A stretch of 64,000 nt of DNA from Podocnemis expansa (lineage: Eukaryota; Chordata; Testudines; Podocnemididae), in assembly GCA_007922195.1 (NCBI GenBank), contig ML682005.1, positions 36,992,259 through 37,056,258 of the forward strand, read 5' to 3'. Every line of letters begins with the position of its first letter. Within the stretch, counting starts at the first letter, position 1. A program made the translations under genes and the position numbers. The notes under the pieces were generated by a model. It did no database searches. It was not told where the DNA came from and worked only from the letters and a program-made list of their open reading frames with translations. Positions 33,114-47,038 of this stretch are shown piece by piece.

Positions 33114-36100
33114 CAACCATTTTATTTTCATGGGGGGGGGGTGCTAAAAGCTAATAAACAAGAGGTTATTTACATGGCAGCTTGCTGAGATGGAGCAGAT
33201 TGCAGATATATCAAAAGTTTGTTTTTCCTGAAGTCTAATGTTTAAAAAAAAAATGGTGCTTTATACCCCAGTGGAAAACTGTGAAGTAATCCAGCTAGCT
33301 ATCTTCAAAATCTTAATAGGCAAAGTGGATTGACCTCGGTTCATCTTCATGGGGCTTAGGACAAATTGATCAATTTGCTTTCAAAATAATGACCATTTGA
33401 CTGTTGACTTTGCCTGCCAAGATCAGCACAATAAAAAGCCTGTATATAGAAATGTTACACAAACACACACACACACACATACACTCATGTGCATGCTAAA
33501 CATATTTTACGAAATCACCCTCAATTGACTGGGTAATGAGAATTTTTTTGATTAAAGAATGAGAAAAGAACTAAAACTCAGAAATGGATATGCTTAGAAT
33601 TGCAGGGAGGGACTTAATGTCTAAGGTTTGCATATTTGAGGTTAAATGGGTATAAAGATTCCATAGTTGGAACTAAATCAACTCTTAAGAAAACTTTATC
33701 TATTTAAAGCTAAAGCCTACAAAATTCAAAGTAAAAATAAAATCAAGCAGCAGTGGCTATATACAGAGCAGGAAAAAGCAATCTGATAGGACACTGCCTA
33801 ATAATTAGAGAGATAATTAGGTGATTAATAAGATTACAGTGCAACATTTACAGTATCTGTGATATCTAAAATATATTTTGAGTCTCCAAAGGAGCCAAAC
33901 ATCTGGGAATACTAGGGCTCTAACTGCCAGAGAATTGTTTGTACATTTTGGTGAATTTTAGATTATCTTAGTATGAATGGGGAGGGTAGAGTGCTTAACT
34001 ACAGTCCCACAGGTTACAAGTTTGAGTTTTGCTTGAAATCACACTAACAGGTAGCCTCAAGTTCATCTGTCTGCAAAATGGGTACTGGAGCGACAGGGTT
34101 AGGGAAGTCAAAAAAGGGTGAACAAGGGACACAAGCCACATTACTCCCTTTCATATGGTTGGCTACGGAAACCAACATTAAACCATGGCAGTCCAACAAG
34201 CATCTGTGGCTTGGGGCAAATTGGCTCTTTTAATATGAATAGGATTTCTCAACTTTCCAGTTGGATGAAGACCCAGAAGTCTGGTCTGCTTAGCAGACCC
34301 TCCCTACCTTCCATTATCTTCTTGGCAGGGCCTTCTTTGTTTCTTGAGAAGAGGACAACAGTTCCTTTTCATCCATCTTGGCATTTTAAGGAGAGACAAG
34401 CAGACTTACTCCTACTGGTCTTCAAAGGGCATTTTCCCCTGCACTGTTTGCAGAAAATTGAAGTAGGGATGGAATAAAAGTTTCTCACATTCCCTAGAGG
34501 GAACACAGAGCTTCTCTTTTTTTGACTCATCACCTGTGAGGGCTATGAGATACATGGTGGTAGTGAAGTTCTCTGTTTCCCTCAAGTTTCTCCTATATTT
34601 CTTGGTACAATAAACATTTCTATTTTTTAATCTGTTCTATTTTGCATCCTGACTCTCCCTCTCCCTCCATATATCTCCCTGTTTTGCATCTCTCAGCACT
34701 TGTCTGAGGTTCTCTCTTGGAAGCTTTAAAATATCATTTATTGCTTTATGCACAGAAACTGTTTGTTCAGTGAAGAAAAGTATTTCTACACAGCTTTTAG
34801 AACATTTTTGAGTTGTGGTTTCAGCATCACACACAGAATCCTGCCCTTTTTTTTTTTTTTCCCTGGAACAAGGATAAACTGTGAGGGGCACTCTATCTTC
34901 TTGGGTTACTTAACTTCTCCAATATATAAAAATGTTTTTTTAATTAAATTAATCTTATATGGCTCAAAGAATTGGTAATGAGATACAAAGCTCTCTACCT
35001 CTAGGTCATTGGATCAATTCCAGCTCACATCAGTAGTGTCCAAAAGTTATTACTACCTGACAGCTGTTTGATGACCCCCGTTAAATGAGTTAGTGGTTTC
35101 TTTCTAGGTCTAGGGGACAGGCAAATTTGGCGCTAATGGACATCTAGTGAAATTAAGGGACTGAACAGGCATGGAGACTGAACTAGCTCTTGAAGTAGTC
35201 CTTCCAGGTTAGAATTAAGGCTGGTGGCACAGAAAATCTGAACTGCCACTATCCTTGCTAATATCTATTGCATGCATAAAAGACTTTGGTATTTAGTGCT
35301 CTTACTTTGACTCCTTTCACAAGTAAATTCAATAACAACAATGTATTATAAGGGAGAAAGGTATACTAGACAATTATATCTCAAAGTACCCATAGGTATA
35401 AGTCATAGTACAGCATCATTTCTGTATTTTGTATGTATGTACACATATTTTGTGTATTTTTATAAATATATACCCATTTAGTTTTTCCTTTTCTGTATTC
35501 CTTTCTTGCTTTCATGTTTTAAATACTAAGAATGTGTGATATAATGTGACTAACTTTTTTTTTTTTAAATCGTACTTTAACAATGAGGAAAAATAACCAG
35601 GTTAGCATTAAAGATTTACACAAGTACTCAAATGTTTCTTTCTGGAAATATACTCCTCATTAACACGTGAAAATTACTACTGAGTCAGTTTAAATATTAT
35701 TATTTAAAAGCTTAGTTTAAGCCCAGATGAGTTATGTTTGTATGAAAGTTGCTACATCTTAGAGTGCGCCTTCTTACCTCCTAGTTCTACAGATTACCCC
35801 AAGACTGCAGTTGGTTTCAGTAGGCAATTAGACCAATAGCTCTGAGATTGGGATCCCTGGCTCCAGGGAGCTGCTTTGATTACATAGAGGCATACCTGTT
35901 AATCACTAAGGAATGACAATTGCTGTTTGTTGTGTCCCAACCTACATTTCATTTAGGATTTCCAGATGTTTCATGAACAAATAATTTTAAAATGTCAGCA
36001 TCATCTCTTTTCATTCAGTATTTGTCTATTCTTTTAATTGTTTTTATGTCTTTCTTGATATGTCTTTCATTGGTATATAATGAAATCACAATCAAATTTA

Positions 36101-36942
36101 TAAACGTGCAAAAACCTAGCAGCAGCACACCAATATTGCTATACGTAAAGGATATAACAGAGCAGCTGTATGTATCACATTAAAAGTGAATTTTATTTCA
36201 ATCTTGTCAACTACATAATATCCTAATATCTTTTCAGATAGTCAAGCACGTTATTTCCTGCAGAAAATATACAATTTGGAGTAGAAGGGAGAGGTGTTCC
36301 ACAAGTTGGCCTCAGCAGTCCTAAGAAGAAATATGCTTGATTAAAAATTTCAAGAACCATTGGCTTAGACAAATGGACCCAAGAGTGACATTTGTATTTT
36401 CCTATTGTTGCTATAAATACTTTGTCTTTTTTAGGGAAAGCTTTTCCTGAATGTTATTCTAAAACAGATCAATCATGGTGTTTTTGACCTTTTGCTGTAC
36501 ACTATTCCATTAACATCCTGTGGGGAAATTCTCCGTATATATGCAATTGATGCATTTTATGAGACATGAATCAACATAGTTTAAAAAAAACCAGATAAGG
36601 TGAAACTCAAGAAGATATACCTGCTTGAGTCCTTCTATGTATGCAATGTAGTCTCACAAGCTTATCTCTCAGTCTCACCAACCAAAGTTCGTCCAGCAAA
36701 ATATTACTTCACTCACCTTGGGGCTGAGTACTCCTTTGGCATATTACCTATAGTTGATAAAGCCTCAACTCAACATATGGCCCTCCAAATGTACCAACAA
36801 AACCCCTCACTGAGATAAAATAATGCCCTTCTAATATGTGTTATGTTTCAAACCAGTTCAACAAGTTAAGGTTTGAACTACACTGTGGATGAGACTTTAT
36901 AGAACTGTGCTTAAACATAACACAATTCCTAACTAACTAAAC
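33114..36942. other. unannotated stretch with (CA)n
   Basis: A (CA)n microsatellite lies at 33463-33479 and a G10 run near 33132. A weak tRNA-SINE B-box-like string (ggatcaattcc) occurs near 35010. The frame 34118-34477 shows no domain. No gene recognised. Confidence 0.35.
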
Positions 36943-37385
36943 AAGGAATCCTGGGCCACTTAAAGACTAACAAACTTATTTATTGCATGAGCTTTCATGG
37001 GAGAAAAATCTCACTTCATCAGGCGCTTTGAAGATGGGGGAACTTACAGAATGGGAGGAAATAATGCAGAGAAGTGTAAGTCATGGGATCAGGTCACACT
37101 GTAACAGCAAATCAAAGCCATTGTTAAGATTCAGACACTGGGGAACAGCATATAGAGGAAGATGAGGTCAAACCATCTGTTGTAATGAGAAAAAATATCC
37201 AAAGTCCCTATTTAGCTTTGAAGCAGTACAGTCATATTTGCAAATAAATTCTAGCTTTGCAACCTCTTTTTGGAGCCTCGATCTGGTATTCATTTGTCTG
37301 AGCACAGCAATTAGTAAACTGGTGAGTGAGCATTTCAGTCTTCCTGATCACTCCATTGACGATTTACTAATTGCTGTGCAAGAGT
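36943..37385. mobile_element. Penelope-like fragment, head-to-head
   Basis: From 36943 the minus-strand tail (caaggaatcctgggccactt, then 'gcatgagctttcatggg') continues into the end of the GIY-YIG coding region to about 37317. From about 37318 a short plus-strand piece begins ('gagcatttcagtcttcctga', then 'tttactaattgctgtgc'), which repeats the same GIY-YIG region in the other direction. The plus-strand piece fades out after 37385, so the right tail is missing. Confidence 0.65.
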
Positions 37386-39859
37386 TAAAGTAGAGTAATT
37401 TGAACCAGTCTGGAACTCCACATGTACGTGCAAAAAGTAACAGAATCTCTATGCCAAGGAATGAAAGGGTGTAGTGCAGGAAAAGGCACTGAAACGATGG
37501 ATGAACAATAAAGCAATCCAAACATCCTCCATTCTTTGAAAAAATGGAAGGCAGGCAACATTCGGCATCTGACATAGAAAGGATATAGAAAAGCTCTAGC
37601 AACAACTGGTTGCCTTTTTTAATGTTATTGTTAAGAATGAAGCAAACATGTATGCGTGTATGTAAAGCTCTCTTTTCAGTGGGTTTTCACCACTTCTCTC
37701 TGGCCTCAGGCAATGCATAAAACCCAGAACAGGGGCACTACGGTGCACAAATGTTCTTGCTATTTTAAAGGGATCAAGGGTGAAAGGTGGAAAAAATTCA
37801 TAGAGTAGTTATGATTAAAGGTAGGTCTTTAAATGGTTTTGATAAAGGCTTGTAAAACAGCCAAAAGAAATCCTGCAATTTTAATGTTAAGTGGCTTTTG
37901 TATTGGAAAAATGCCCAAGGGCCATGTCTAGCACGGTCACTTACAAATGACTGATGGGAGATCAATACAGACAGAGTGGGGATGCAGCTTTGTCACTGGG
38001 ATATGTAGTTAGTATGTGATTAGCCTTAAGTAGCATTGACTTGGATGTAGATGGGCAGTAAAGTGCTTAGCGTCCAGTCAGCATGATGGCTGGATATATA
38101 CAGCAGTGAATGTAGCCGGAACATTAGACTAGCACTACCTGCCCATGGGGGTGCATCGCACCCATTTGCAGATTTTAGGTTAGTTTAATGAGTTGCGTAG
38201 AGCTAGCAGTCCCAGATGCATTAGTTATAAGTTTGGTGTTCCTCTTCTATCATGTGACAAGCAGTCCTGTAGGATTTTATAAAACCCAGTGCCTATTTAA
38301 TCTGTATGTGCAACATTATCATAAGAGGACAAGCAGTTTAGTTTATCTTTCCTGGAGAAAGAAACTTGTATAAAACAAGCAAATGGAAACCAGATAGCAG
38401 GACTGAGGAGGAATTTATTTACTCCTTTGAACAGCTATAGAATTCAGAAAAATAAAATAATCTGGCATCAATAACCATTCCCTGAGAGTCTCACTTCATA
38501 AACCAGCAGCCTTTATGCTTATATTTCATTAGGCATTTCAGAAAGTTGTCTGCTCCTGTTCCTTCTCAGTCATGATTTTATTACTGGATAAGAGGGATTT
38601 TAAGAACATGTCTAATCAAGTGTTTTGTCAAGTTTGCTCTAGTGATGATACAGGCCAAAGTATAGCATCTTCTCACTTTATGTCTCCTGCGTGCACGTGC
38701 ATGTGCACGTGTGCACTTTAGTGTCCATTTGTAACTCCCATTAGCTGGTCAACAGAACTGTAAACAACACTTACACAGTTGTGTGTGTCATGCTATGATA
38801 AGCCTATAAAACAGAAAATTAGTGACTTAAAATATTTTAACACTTAATTCTCATTTGATTAAAAAATATTCTTTGTAAAACCTTCTTTTATGCTGCCTTC
38901 AGTAATTTTCCACATATATAGTCTCCCAATAGCAGAAAACATACTCACACAGTGTAAAACGAAATTATTAAGCCTAATATTTCTAAGGCTATGAAGAGGC
39001 TAGTAATCTGTGGCCTACAGCTATCATTTACCAGCCAAGTGAAACCACAGCACACAATTAATTGCAGGGAGAATATGGGTATCCAGCTATCAAAAACTGA
39101 TGAGCTACAGCACCAGCAACAAAAGTTCCAGTTATCATGGTATCTGTTACATTGAACTCAGACATCCTTACATGCTTTCCTACTTCAACTGGCGATGACC
39201 TGACAGAGCTGAGAAGGTGAATGTTGGACATTGCAAGTGTAACATTTGGGTGGGACTTTACATCAATATGCATCTAAAATCATAGCACTTGTTATCAGCA
39301 AACTATATTGACTATATTAGCTAAGTAAAAAATGGGTGAAAGTCAGCTATGGAGCCATAACCTGGGTCAATGATTCACAAAGCGTGTTCTTTTACTAAAC
39401 TAAAGGAGAAGCTCTGCTGTTCAAACAAAGCAGAGCCTCTGCTATACTTATTCCACCTCCTAAACCTATCATAACTCAGTGCTGATTGTTTCTTCAAGCT
39501 AGAAGCACACTCTGTTAGTAACACAGCCTTGCAATTTGTGTTATTTCTTATCATTTATTGATAGTCACTAAAAGGAAGCATGGTTCTTTCTCAAAAAAGT
39601 TTATAATTTAAACCAGAAGGCAAAACCAGTTGATTCTCCAGATTACATTTATGCGATTTAGCAAAGCTAAACACCTCCCTCAAGCAATATTTTGACTATT
39701 TATAAAAAAAAGTGTGATTGTCAAGTCACTTTTGTCCAATATACTTATGTCTTATTAACATCTGTAAACATACAGCTAGAATACACTCAAGAGGAAGGAT
39801 GGCCTTGCTTTTAAAGTTCCAGCCTTGGATGCAGTATATCAGCATTCAGTTCCCAGGAG
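37386..39859. other. unannotated stretch
   Basis: An alternating purine-pyrimidine tract (gcacgtgcatgtgcacgtgt) lies near 38693-38715. No gene recognised; the frames 37348-37605 and 39058-39273 show no domain. Confidence 0.4.
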
Positions 39860-40040
39860 TGTGTGTGTCTTTGGGAAAGTCATTCAATCTCTGTGCATCT
39901 CAGTCTCACATCTATAAAATATGAGTAATACTGTTCCTTCTTTCCTCTCATTTGTTATTTCTAATAGAGTATATGATCTTGGGGGCCGAGACTGTGTCTC
40001 ACTATGGCTACATATATAGTTACATCAGTGTGTAGAGTAC
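39860..40040 (+). repeat. MIR/CORE-SINE-like repeat
   Basis: The order 'ttgggaaagtcattcaatct', 'ctgtgcatctcagtctcaca', 'tctataaaatatgagtaata' and then 'gggggccgagactgtgtctc' follows the CORE-SINE layout (core, then a tail beginning with a 'gcagggactgtgtc'-like string). The family was recognised from memory. Confidence 0.55.
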
Positions 40041-40179
40041 AGACATTACACATCCCTTTCCTATGGGTATAAATAGCCGTGCAGTTGGCATGGCACTACT
40101 GAGGCAAGTAAAGACATGCTAGAAACTTAAGGCGTATATACCCTACATGACTTGTCTATGTGCTCAAGCGGTGTTTCCC

Positions 40180-40350
40180 ATGTCTACACTGCTATTTTTA
40201 AAAATAGTGAAGTGTCCTGCTGACCTCCTACTGCCATGGCTTTTCCTTAAAGCAGTAAAAGGTGCCTGAGGAAGGATTTGCTGAAGTGTTTCCCCACTCC
40301 CTCAGGCTTTCACTTCCATGTGCAGCTACCTTCAGCAGTGTGGACACAGT
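40180..40350. mobile_element. MITE with 'tgtctacactgc' termini
   Basis: The left end atgtctacactgctattt and the reverse-complemented right end gactgtgtccacactgctga form an inverted repeat. It is short and has no coding capacity. No target duplication defined. Confidence 0.45.
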
Positions 40351-43300
40351 CAGATTTTCACTCTAATGTCTATATGTATTTATGGTTCCTTGAAACTAAC
40401 TGGGGCCTCTAGTTATTACTGTCACACAAATAAATACCCACAAAATCATAACTGAAGATTCAGTCATTTTCATTTTCTGAATCATTTTCCATAGGCTTAT
40501 CATCCTTCACCCAGACCTGGAGAGAACAAAAATTAAGAATTCATAACCCCACACTAGTAAAAAGAAGGTTGCTGGAGGATTTTTGTACTTTTTTTTTTTT
40601 TTTTTTTTTTTAACTTAAATGGTGGGGTTGTTCTGAGACTTCCTAAATTTAAAAAATCTGGTAAAGGCTACCAAATATAGCTCAAATTCACTTGCAGGAT
40701 TCCTGTCCTCCCCAAAAGTTACAAAATGAGTTTGAGATTGATGTTAGTATGATCCTCTAATAATTCATAGTTTTGGAATGATTCTGTTGTTTTACCCCTT
40801 TGACACAATAAGAAGTAAAAAATTTCTAGACTTAAATCTAACCTTTTTTTCACCATTTGCCTTTTGGGGAGGGATGGGTTTGTTGGGCCATAGTTACACT
40901 TCATCAGGATTTAGTCCCCACAAACTAAAGTGGTTGCCAGTGAGAGGATTCTCATGATCTAAGAAGCTAAGCAATGTCTAATATTGATTAAAAGCTTTGT
41001 ACATTAATGGCAATAGCTAAATTGGAAAAGACCCTCTTTACACACAGTGGCAAACAGTATTTGTTTGATTGCGTAGGGCAACCTTTTATTGAACCGTGTA
41101 GTGCTTTGCTTTCAGTGTAGTTTTCTTCCTTTTTACAATGCATTTCTTTTTCTGCAATTCTCTAAATAGTTCTTTGGGTAGACTTTTTTCCCCCTTTCCT
41201 GACCATATTTACTCCATACCTACCTGCAACACGCTGCATCCCACGTACACCTTTATGGTGTGATCTGTGCTTCATTCATCTTCACCCTCACAGTGTAACT
41301 GTGTATGGTCTGATACAAAGTAGATCATGTGCAATGTTTTTTTTGAATGTTCATGACATGCTGAACATTTTTATTATGATAGCAAGTTTCCTACAATGTA
41401 ACATATGTGCAGATATGAAACTCTGCTGTCATGTCCCAAAACGTGTCTCTCACATGATCAGAATGGATGCAGAGAAACACAGAGCTGTACTTCCATAACT
41501 AGCAGAGGCATGCATAGAGGAACAATGGCCTGGCTTACGCACCTGTGAGCATTTTGACTCAAGTAGAAGGAATCACATGATCCCAAGAGCTGTAGAGGAA
41601 ACTTGTTAAAAGAAAGAGGCACCCTTGGCTAGAGGCTCTCCCCTGGAATCCATCTTCTAAATAATACCAAAAACTGAGAACCTACCCATAAGAAACAGGG
41701 GTCTGACTGCAAAACATCTCTCAGCTGGCCTATGTGGTAAAATGAATACAGAGTGGAACAGTAATCTTAATTTAGAATAAGAGTTCTTTTATTTGATTGT
41801 GACTAACTCCTTGACTTAGTCATCTTTGGATTTATATTATTCTGATTTATCACTTAAAATCTTACTGTAGGCAATAAACTTGTTTATCTAAAGCAGTGCA
41901 TGTGGATTGAGTGTGTGTAGAGACCTCACTTGGAGAGACAGAACTGGTGCTTATCAATTTCTTTGATAAACTCATGGACAAATGTAAATAAGCTTGCAGG
42001 ATGCAGCACTGAACCCTGCAAGACAGGAGCTCCCTAAGATTACCTCAGGGATTGCAGGTGTTTGCTGGGGGTCCATCCCAGGAGTGGCTGGCCAAAGCTG
42101 TCCTCCAGTAGATAAGGGACAAATTACACACAAGACACCAGGCGTCAGCTGACCCAGGGGGGAGGTCCACGCAGCAAAGCAGGGGAAGTCAGGACTCAAG
42201 ACTAAAGAACTGGGGTGACAGCTGCATACCAGCCCAGACTGCAAGAAGGGTACCTCAGACTACCTCAGTAATATGAGACAAGTAAAACGTGAGACAAGTA
42301 AAACTTGGCATCAGTCGATCCTTCTGATGTAGCGAGGGGCAAACAGAAGTTATTGTGCTAACGAAGCCCTCTTCAACAAAAGAATAATTCAACCACAATG
42401 ACAATGAACAGTATTTCGACCACTGCCTTCCTCTCAAAGTTGTGCCAGGGAAATGTGGATCTAATCATCACTGGGAGCTCCATATTCTGTGGAGCAAAAT
42501 TACTGCCTTTTCTCAGCATGAGAAAAGTGATTTTCATTCTAATTCCTATATAAAGTATGTTGCCAAGGCTTAGCTCAGAGTTGCCTCTTGTAACTCCCAC
42601 AGCCTCACTTTCAAATGCTTCTTCCTCATCTTCCAACAAGAGTTGGTTCAGTTCAAAAAGTTAAACTTTTCTTTCCAAAGAATCCAGAATAGCAACAAGC
42701 CTTGACAAGGGACAGCTGTAACAGTAACTCATTGGTAAATTGTGTACACCACTCGGTTTTGGAACTCACCCATCTACAAGGTACTAAATTATATTTTGCG
42801 AGCATTAACCTATGCTGACTTTACAAAAATATTTTATATGAAACATATAAGGAATAGAGTATTATACAGACTAGGAACAAACACTGGAAAAAAAAAGAGG
42901 TTCTGTGGAACTCAATCTCTCCTTTATATACTCCAAATTATACTCATAAAGAAAAGGCCTCCAGCAGCTCTGTCAGTCATGATAAAACTATCAGTCTGAG
43001 GTTTATTATAGGTTCTCTTCATGTTTTCAATGAAAAACATCCCACAGGTGTGTTTGCATTACCAGAGATATATGAAGATTAATTACATGTCTGAGCATTG
43101 AAATTCATTGACATATTCTCTAAAATTTGAGCTGTATTAGAACAAATGACCTGAAAATGGTACTATCCAGAACATTCAGAGGGGAATAAAGTACTTTCAG
43201 GGGCCAGAAAACACTCATCATTTAACTTAGGGAAATGGGAATTCAGTTTAAGTTGTATTTCCCTGTACACCAAGGAAGGTCAAAAGAACTAGGATGTACT

Positions 43301-43754
43301 GCAAAGCATAGAGAACCACATACACCCTTCCACTCTGACTCAAGAAATTAAGATGTGTGCACCAGAACCTCATTTCATTAATTCCTTAGGGTTTTAACTG
43401 ACTCACACTGAGCAGTATCTTAATACCATAATAACCCTGACCTACTCAGGATAAGCACAGAGGCATATTAAACCCTTTAAACAGTTGTACTGGGGGAGGG
43501 GCAGATGAGGTTGGTAAGCCATAGTCCTGATTAGAGTGCAGTGTAACATTTTATTGCACAGACATCTGTGCAAGGCTGATACATACTCTGTTCCATCCTA
43601 GGATGGACCATATTGCTACCCAGAGGAACTGTTCCTAGCCTATAAAGTGGAGGAGATAAGGGAGGGCCATTGCCCAGCCCTCTCCCTCCCATTACTACAG
43701 TTAAAAAAAAAATAGTGCCTGTTTTAAAAATACCATTGACAAATTTCATCTATA
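40351..43754. other. unannotated stretch with poly-T
   Basis: A T-rich tract with 23 consecutive T lies at 40589-40611. The frames 41972-42244 and 42373-42639 show no domain. No gene recognised. Confidence 0.4.
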
Positions 43755-43973
43755 CAGTGTTTTTTAATCAAGGATCTGCAGACCCTCAGGAGTTCACTGA
43801 TTACGTTAAAGGAGTCTGCAAAAGGTCATCATTACCAGAGAGGTAGTTTTCAACCCGTGCTCTGCAGACTCTTGGTGGCCTGCAGACTATGTCTAAAATC
43901 AACAAAGGGGTCCATATTTCCACCTGAAATGTTTTAAAGGGTCACAAATGAAAAAAATTTTGAAAAACCACTG
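43755..43973. mobile_element. hAT-type element, 'aaaaaccactg' end
   Basis: The left end is cagtgttttttaatca and the right end is ttttgaaaaaccactg. The flanks share atctata at 43748-43754 and 43974-43980, seven bases, with the eighth probably lost on the left. The inside repeats a 'ctgcagac' block at two places (43786-43850), suggesting internal duplication. Confidence 0.6.
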
Positions 43974-44205
43974 ATCTATAGCATCCTCAAAGGTTCAAAA
44001 GTATGGGTCCTGTCCTGAGAACTGACATTAGCCAATGAAAATGATTGATTTACTATTTTCAAATTCTTAAAAATGTGTATGCACACATGCAAGCAGATGA
44101 AACCTGCTCAGCAAAAATTCAGAGTTCCCAGGTGCTGCATCTCTCTTCTTCTGTCATTTAAAGTCAGGAGGGTAAAAGTCTCTTTGTTGTACCTTCAGAT
44201 TCTAC

Positions 44206-44452
44206 CAGGGGTTGGCAGCCTTTGCTGCCCTCCGTGCCAGTGCTGCCTCCCCAACCCCCAGCAGATGCCAGTGGTGAGAACAGCTGGGGACAGGAGCTGC
44301 AATGTGTGTGCAATTCTTGCAGCCCCAGGCTCCCCAGGGGCAGGGCCAGCAGAAGGAAGCAGTTACAGAACCACAGTGCCAGGAGCCCTATATGCCTATG
44401 AAGATGTGTACATGCCAACTTTTGCATATGTGCCGGTGGGTGCTGACCCCTG
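44206..44452. mobile_element. hAT-type element, 'caggggttggca' end
   Basis: The left end caggggttggcagcc and the reverse-complemented right end caggggtcagcaccc form the inverted repeat. The flanks ttctac(c) and ttctatcc match if one C is lost at the left junction. The overlapping frame 44073-44714 crosses both junctions and is not a gene. Confidence 0.6.
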
Positions 44453-45751
44453 TTCTATCCCTTCTCTTCTCCCTCCCTTCTCTCATTCCACCAAGTACAC
44501 ACGTGAGCTGTGTATTCTGCTTCCATCTGATTACATATATGCTGAATTCATATCAAAGTCCACTTCTGTCCTCACTGGGGGTAATTCTGCCAAGCTCAAA
44601 GGCAACAAGCCACATACTAAGAAGCCACGCAAGACCTTCGAGAACAACAGGATCAGACTGATGGGCTCAAGCTTCACGTGCTTGTGCAGCAGTAAATTTA
44701 GCCCAGTATTGTAATAAAAGGAAAACACAGAAAATCCAAGTCAGCCAATTCATGTCAAAGTGGATTTTTTTTAAACGCTGGTGAAAAAAAAATTCCTCCT
44801 TCAAATTTTAACAGCAACAACAAATTTTTAAGCAAAACAAAGCAGCTCTAGTGGCCTTTGTGATTCACAAAGCTCCATGAAAAATGTTTTTTCATTTCAG
44901 TCTTGGTTGCTATCTATATCTTCGTCAGTATCAAGACATCATATAAAAATATATTATTGTCTATTGTGAACTCAAAAGTGACCATGGGTTCTTCCCAGAA
45001 CCCACTGAATGGATGTTACCTTATTTTTATTTTTAAACATACTAATTTTAAAACTCACTTATCTGCCAGATACTTGAAATACCATCTTCTACATTTTTAA
45101 AAAATCATGCAAATAAATTAAAGGATTTTTAATTGGCTTCCCAGTAAAGTATTTTGTAAAGGCTTGAGAGTGCCTTTCCCAAACACAGGGCCTGACCTCT
45201 CCATAGTCAAGCTTCAACAGGACTAAACACATAAAGTTAAATGAGCTTAAGTGTTTGCAGAATCAGGGCCATACTCAGGAGCCCGTGTCCATCCCCTTTT
45301 CTTTTATGTATATAATTCCTTTTGCATCTTCAGATTCAGGGTTGCCACTGCTGCTCTTGATAAATGCCCCCTTGCCCAGCCATCTCCTAAATAGTGAAGC
45401 TGACTATAACCAAAATCTTGTCAAATGCAGAAAAGAAACAAATCTGAAAAAGCAAAAAGAGAAAAATGTATTTTTCATAATAATTATTTTTCTCTGATAC
45501 TTTTCTGATCTAGTAACCTCAGGAATTATTTGCAGGTAATAACAACTACAGCATTTACAGGTGGCAAGTTAATGGCATCCCTTTAACAACAAAAGTTTAC
45601 AGTTGTTAAAATGGATTAAATCCAGCAGATAAGTAGAAAGACATTCACATGCAGTTGCCAGCCCATCAGACTACACAGAAGCAGGGCCACATATGAAAAA
45701 AAATTCAAATTAAAAATTGCTGATCAAGGGTTTATTGACATCACTCTACAC
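44453..45751. other. unannotated stretch with an old palindromic repeat
   Basis: Apart from the repeat at 45187-45271, nothing recognised. Confidence 0.4.
45187..45271. repeat. ancient palindromic repeat ('gggcctga...tcagggcc')
   Basis: The ends 'cagggcctgacctc' and 'gcagaatcagggcc' are inverted, with 'cataaagttaaatgagctta' in the middle. It shares its core with the repeat at 1003-1145. Confidence 0.4.
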
Positions 45752-45834
45752 AGGGCTGAATTAAGGGGCCCCAGGCTGCCCATTTTTGTGGGCTCCTCCC
45801 TTCCAGGCCTGGAGTCCTGCCCTCCCTGACTGCA
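45752..45834. repeat. possible hAT left-end fragment
   Basis: It begins cagggctgaattaaggggcc, a hAT-like terminus, but no matching right end or target duplication was found. A complete hAT follows at 45843. Confidence 0.3.
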
Positions 45835-45842
45835 GCAGTCAG

Positions 45843-46325
45843 CAGGGCCATCTCTTGGGGGTGCAGGGCCCCAGGTGCATTACCTTCTGTGGGGCCCCTT
45901 CTATCCCCCCAACTCTGGGGGGCAAGGCTGGCTGGCCCAGGGGAGGGGCAGGCCCCTGCTGGGCCATCCCATGCTGGGGACCAGGCGAGCCAACCAAAAG
46001 CAGCAGCACAGTTCAGCACTGCTGGTCCTCCCCCTTTCCATGTGTGCTGCTTTCAGCTCTGTGCCAGAGCAGCAGGGAGGGGACAGGAGGCAGAGTGGGG
46101 AGGGGAGTAGCAGTACGAGCCCCCGTTTTGCCTCCCATCACCTCCACGCTGCGCCAGCACAGAGCCAAAAGCAGCACTCGTGGGGAGGGGGCGGACCAGC
46201 AGTGCTGAATCTGGCCACAGCTTTTGGCTGGCTCACCCAATCCCTGGCATGAGGGGGTCCACAGTGGGGGGCCCCACAGGGCCACAGCCTGCCGCTTCTC
46301 TCACCCAGTCCTAGGGACGGCCCTG
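45843..46325. mobile_element. hAT-type element
   Basis: The left end cagggccatctcttgggg and the reverse-complemented right end cagggccgtccctaggac form the inverted repeat. The 8-bp duplication gcagtcag is exact at 45835-45842 and 46326-46333. The GC-rich interior gives several overlapping chance frames on both strands (for example 45786-46208) but no transposase. Confidence 0.85.
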
Positions 46326-46333
46326 GCAGTCAG

Positions 46334-47030
46334 CCTGGGGGCAAGTAAGAAAAGTAGCAGCAAATCAAAGGGAATGCATTTACTGTCAACTCAGTGCCAT
46401 GGGGACACCACAGCAAGTAGGCATTACGAAGTCAAAAGGAGATACTCAAGTTACTATATGTAGCTTATTTGACTGCCATCAAAATCCACAGCCAGTGTAG
46501 GCCTGTCCTTATAGCTCTAACTTGCATTCTGGTACCAGACTAGAGTACAACCATGCCAGAAACTTAAAGTCATCTTTGCATAAACATTCCAGCAAGTTCC
46601 ACTATGCTCAGCCCAGCTCAAGGAGCTGGCCCATGTCCTCTACTTAATATTACCCACCCAATCTAAGCAAAGAAGCTACTAAACCTAGGGTTTAATTGAC
46701 CCTAGACCTGAGAGACAACAAATGAGAAAATAGTGTTGGTAGTGAGAATCACTGGGTCAAAAGCTGGCAGCCCGAGAGTGGAGCTCATGCAGTGCTGATA
46801 ATAGCAATGATAGTCCTAGGTGGCCACTGACTGTGTACCATGCCAACAGCTGGTAGTATAGTGAGCTGGCAGGTAATTCTATTCCTGGTCTGCAACAAAC
46901 AGTTATTCACTGGATGGACTGAGGAATATACCAACTAGTTAAACTATTTTTTTTAATAGATTAGCTTTTTAAAAGAAAAGAAAAAGAAATGATTGAACTA
47001 GCTGGGAGTTATTACAAACACAGATCATTA
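46334..47030. other. unannotated stretch
   Basis: No gene or repeat recognised. Confidence 0.4.
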
Positions 47031-47038
47031 ACCCAGAC

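Noticed and set aside
33463..33479. (CA)n tract as a regulatory or CRISPR-like repeat
   Set aside because: Simple microsatellite; no spaced direct repeats anywhere in the window suggest a CRISPR array.
37318..37605. Long Penelope body continuing past 37385
   Set aside because: Similarity stops near 37385; the minus-strand frame 37348-37605 has no domain.
44073..44714. 213-codon plus-strand frame
   Set aside because: It spans both junctions of the hAT at 44206-44452 and has no recognised domain.
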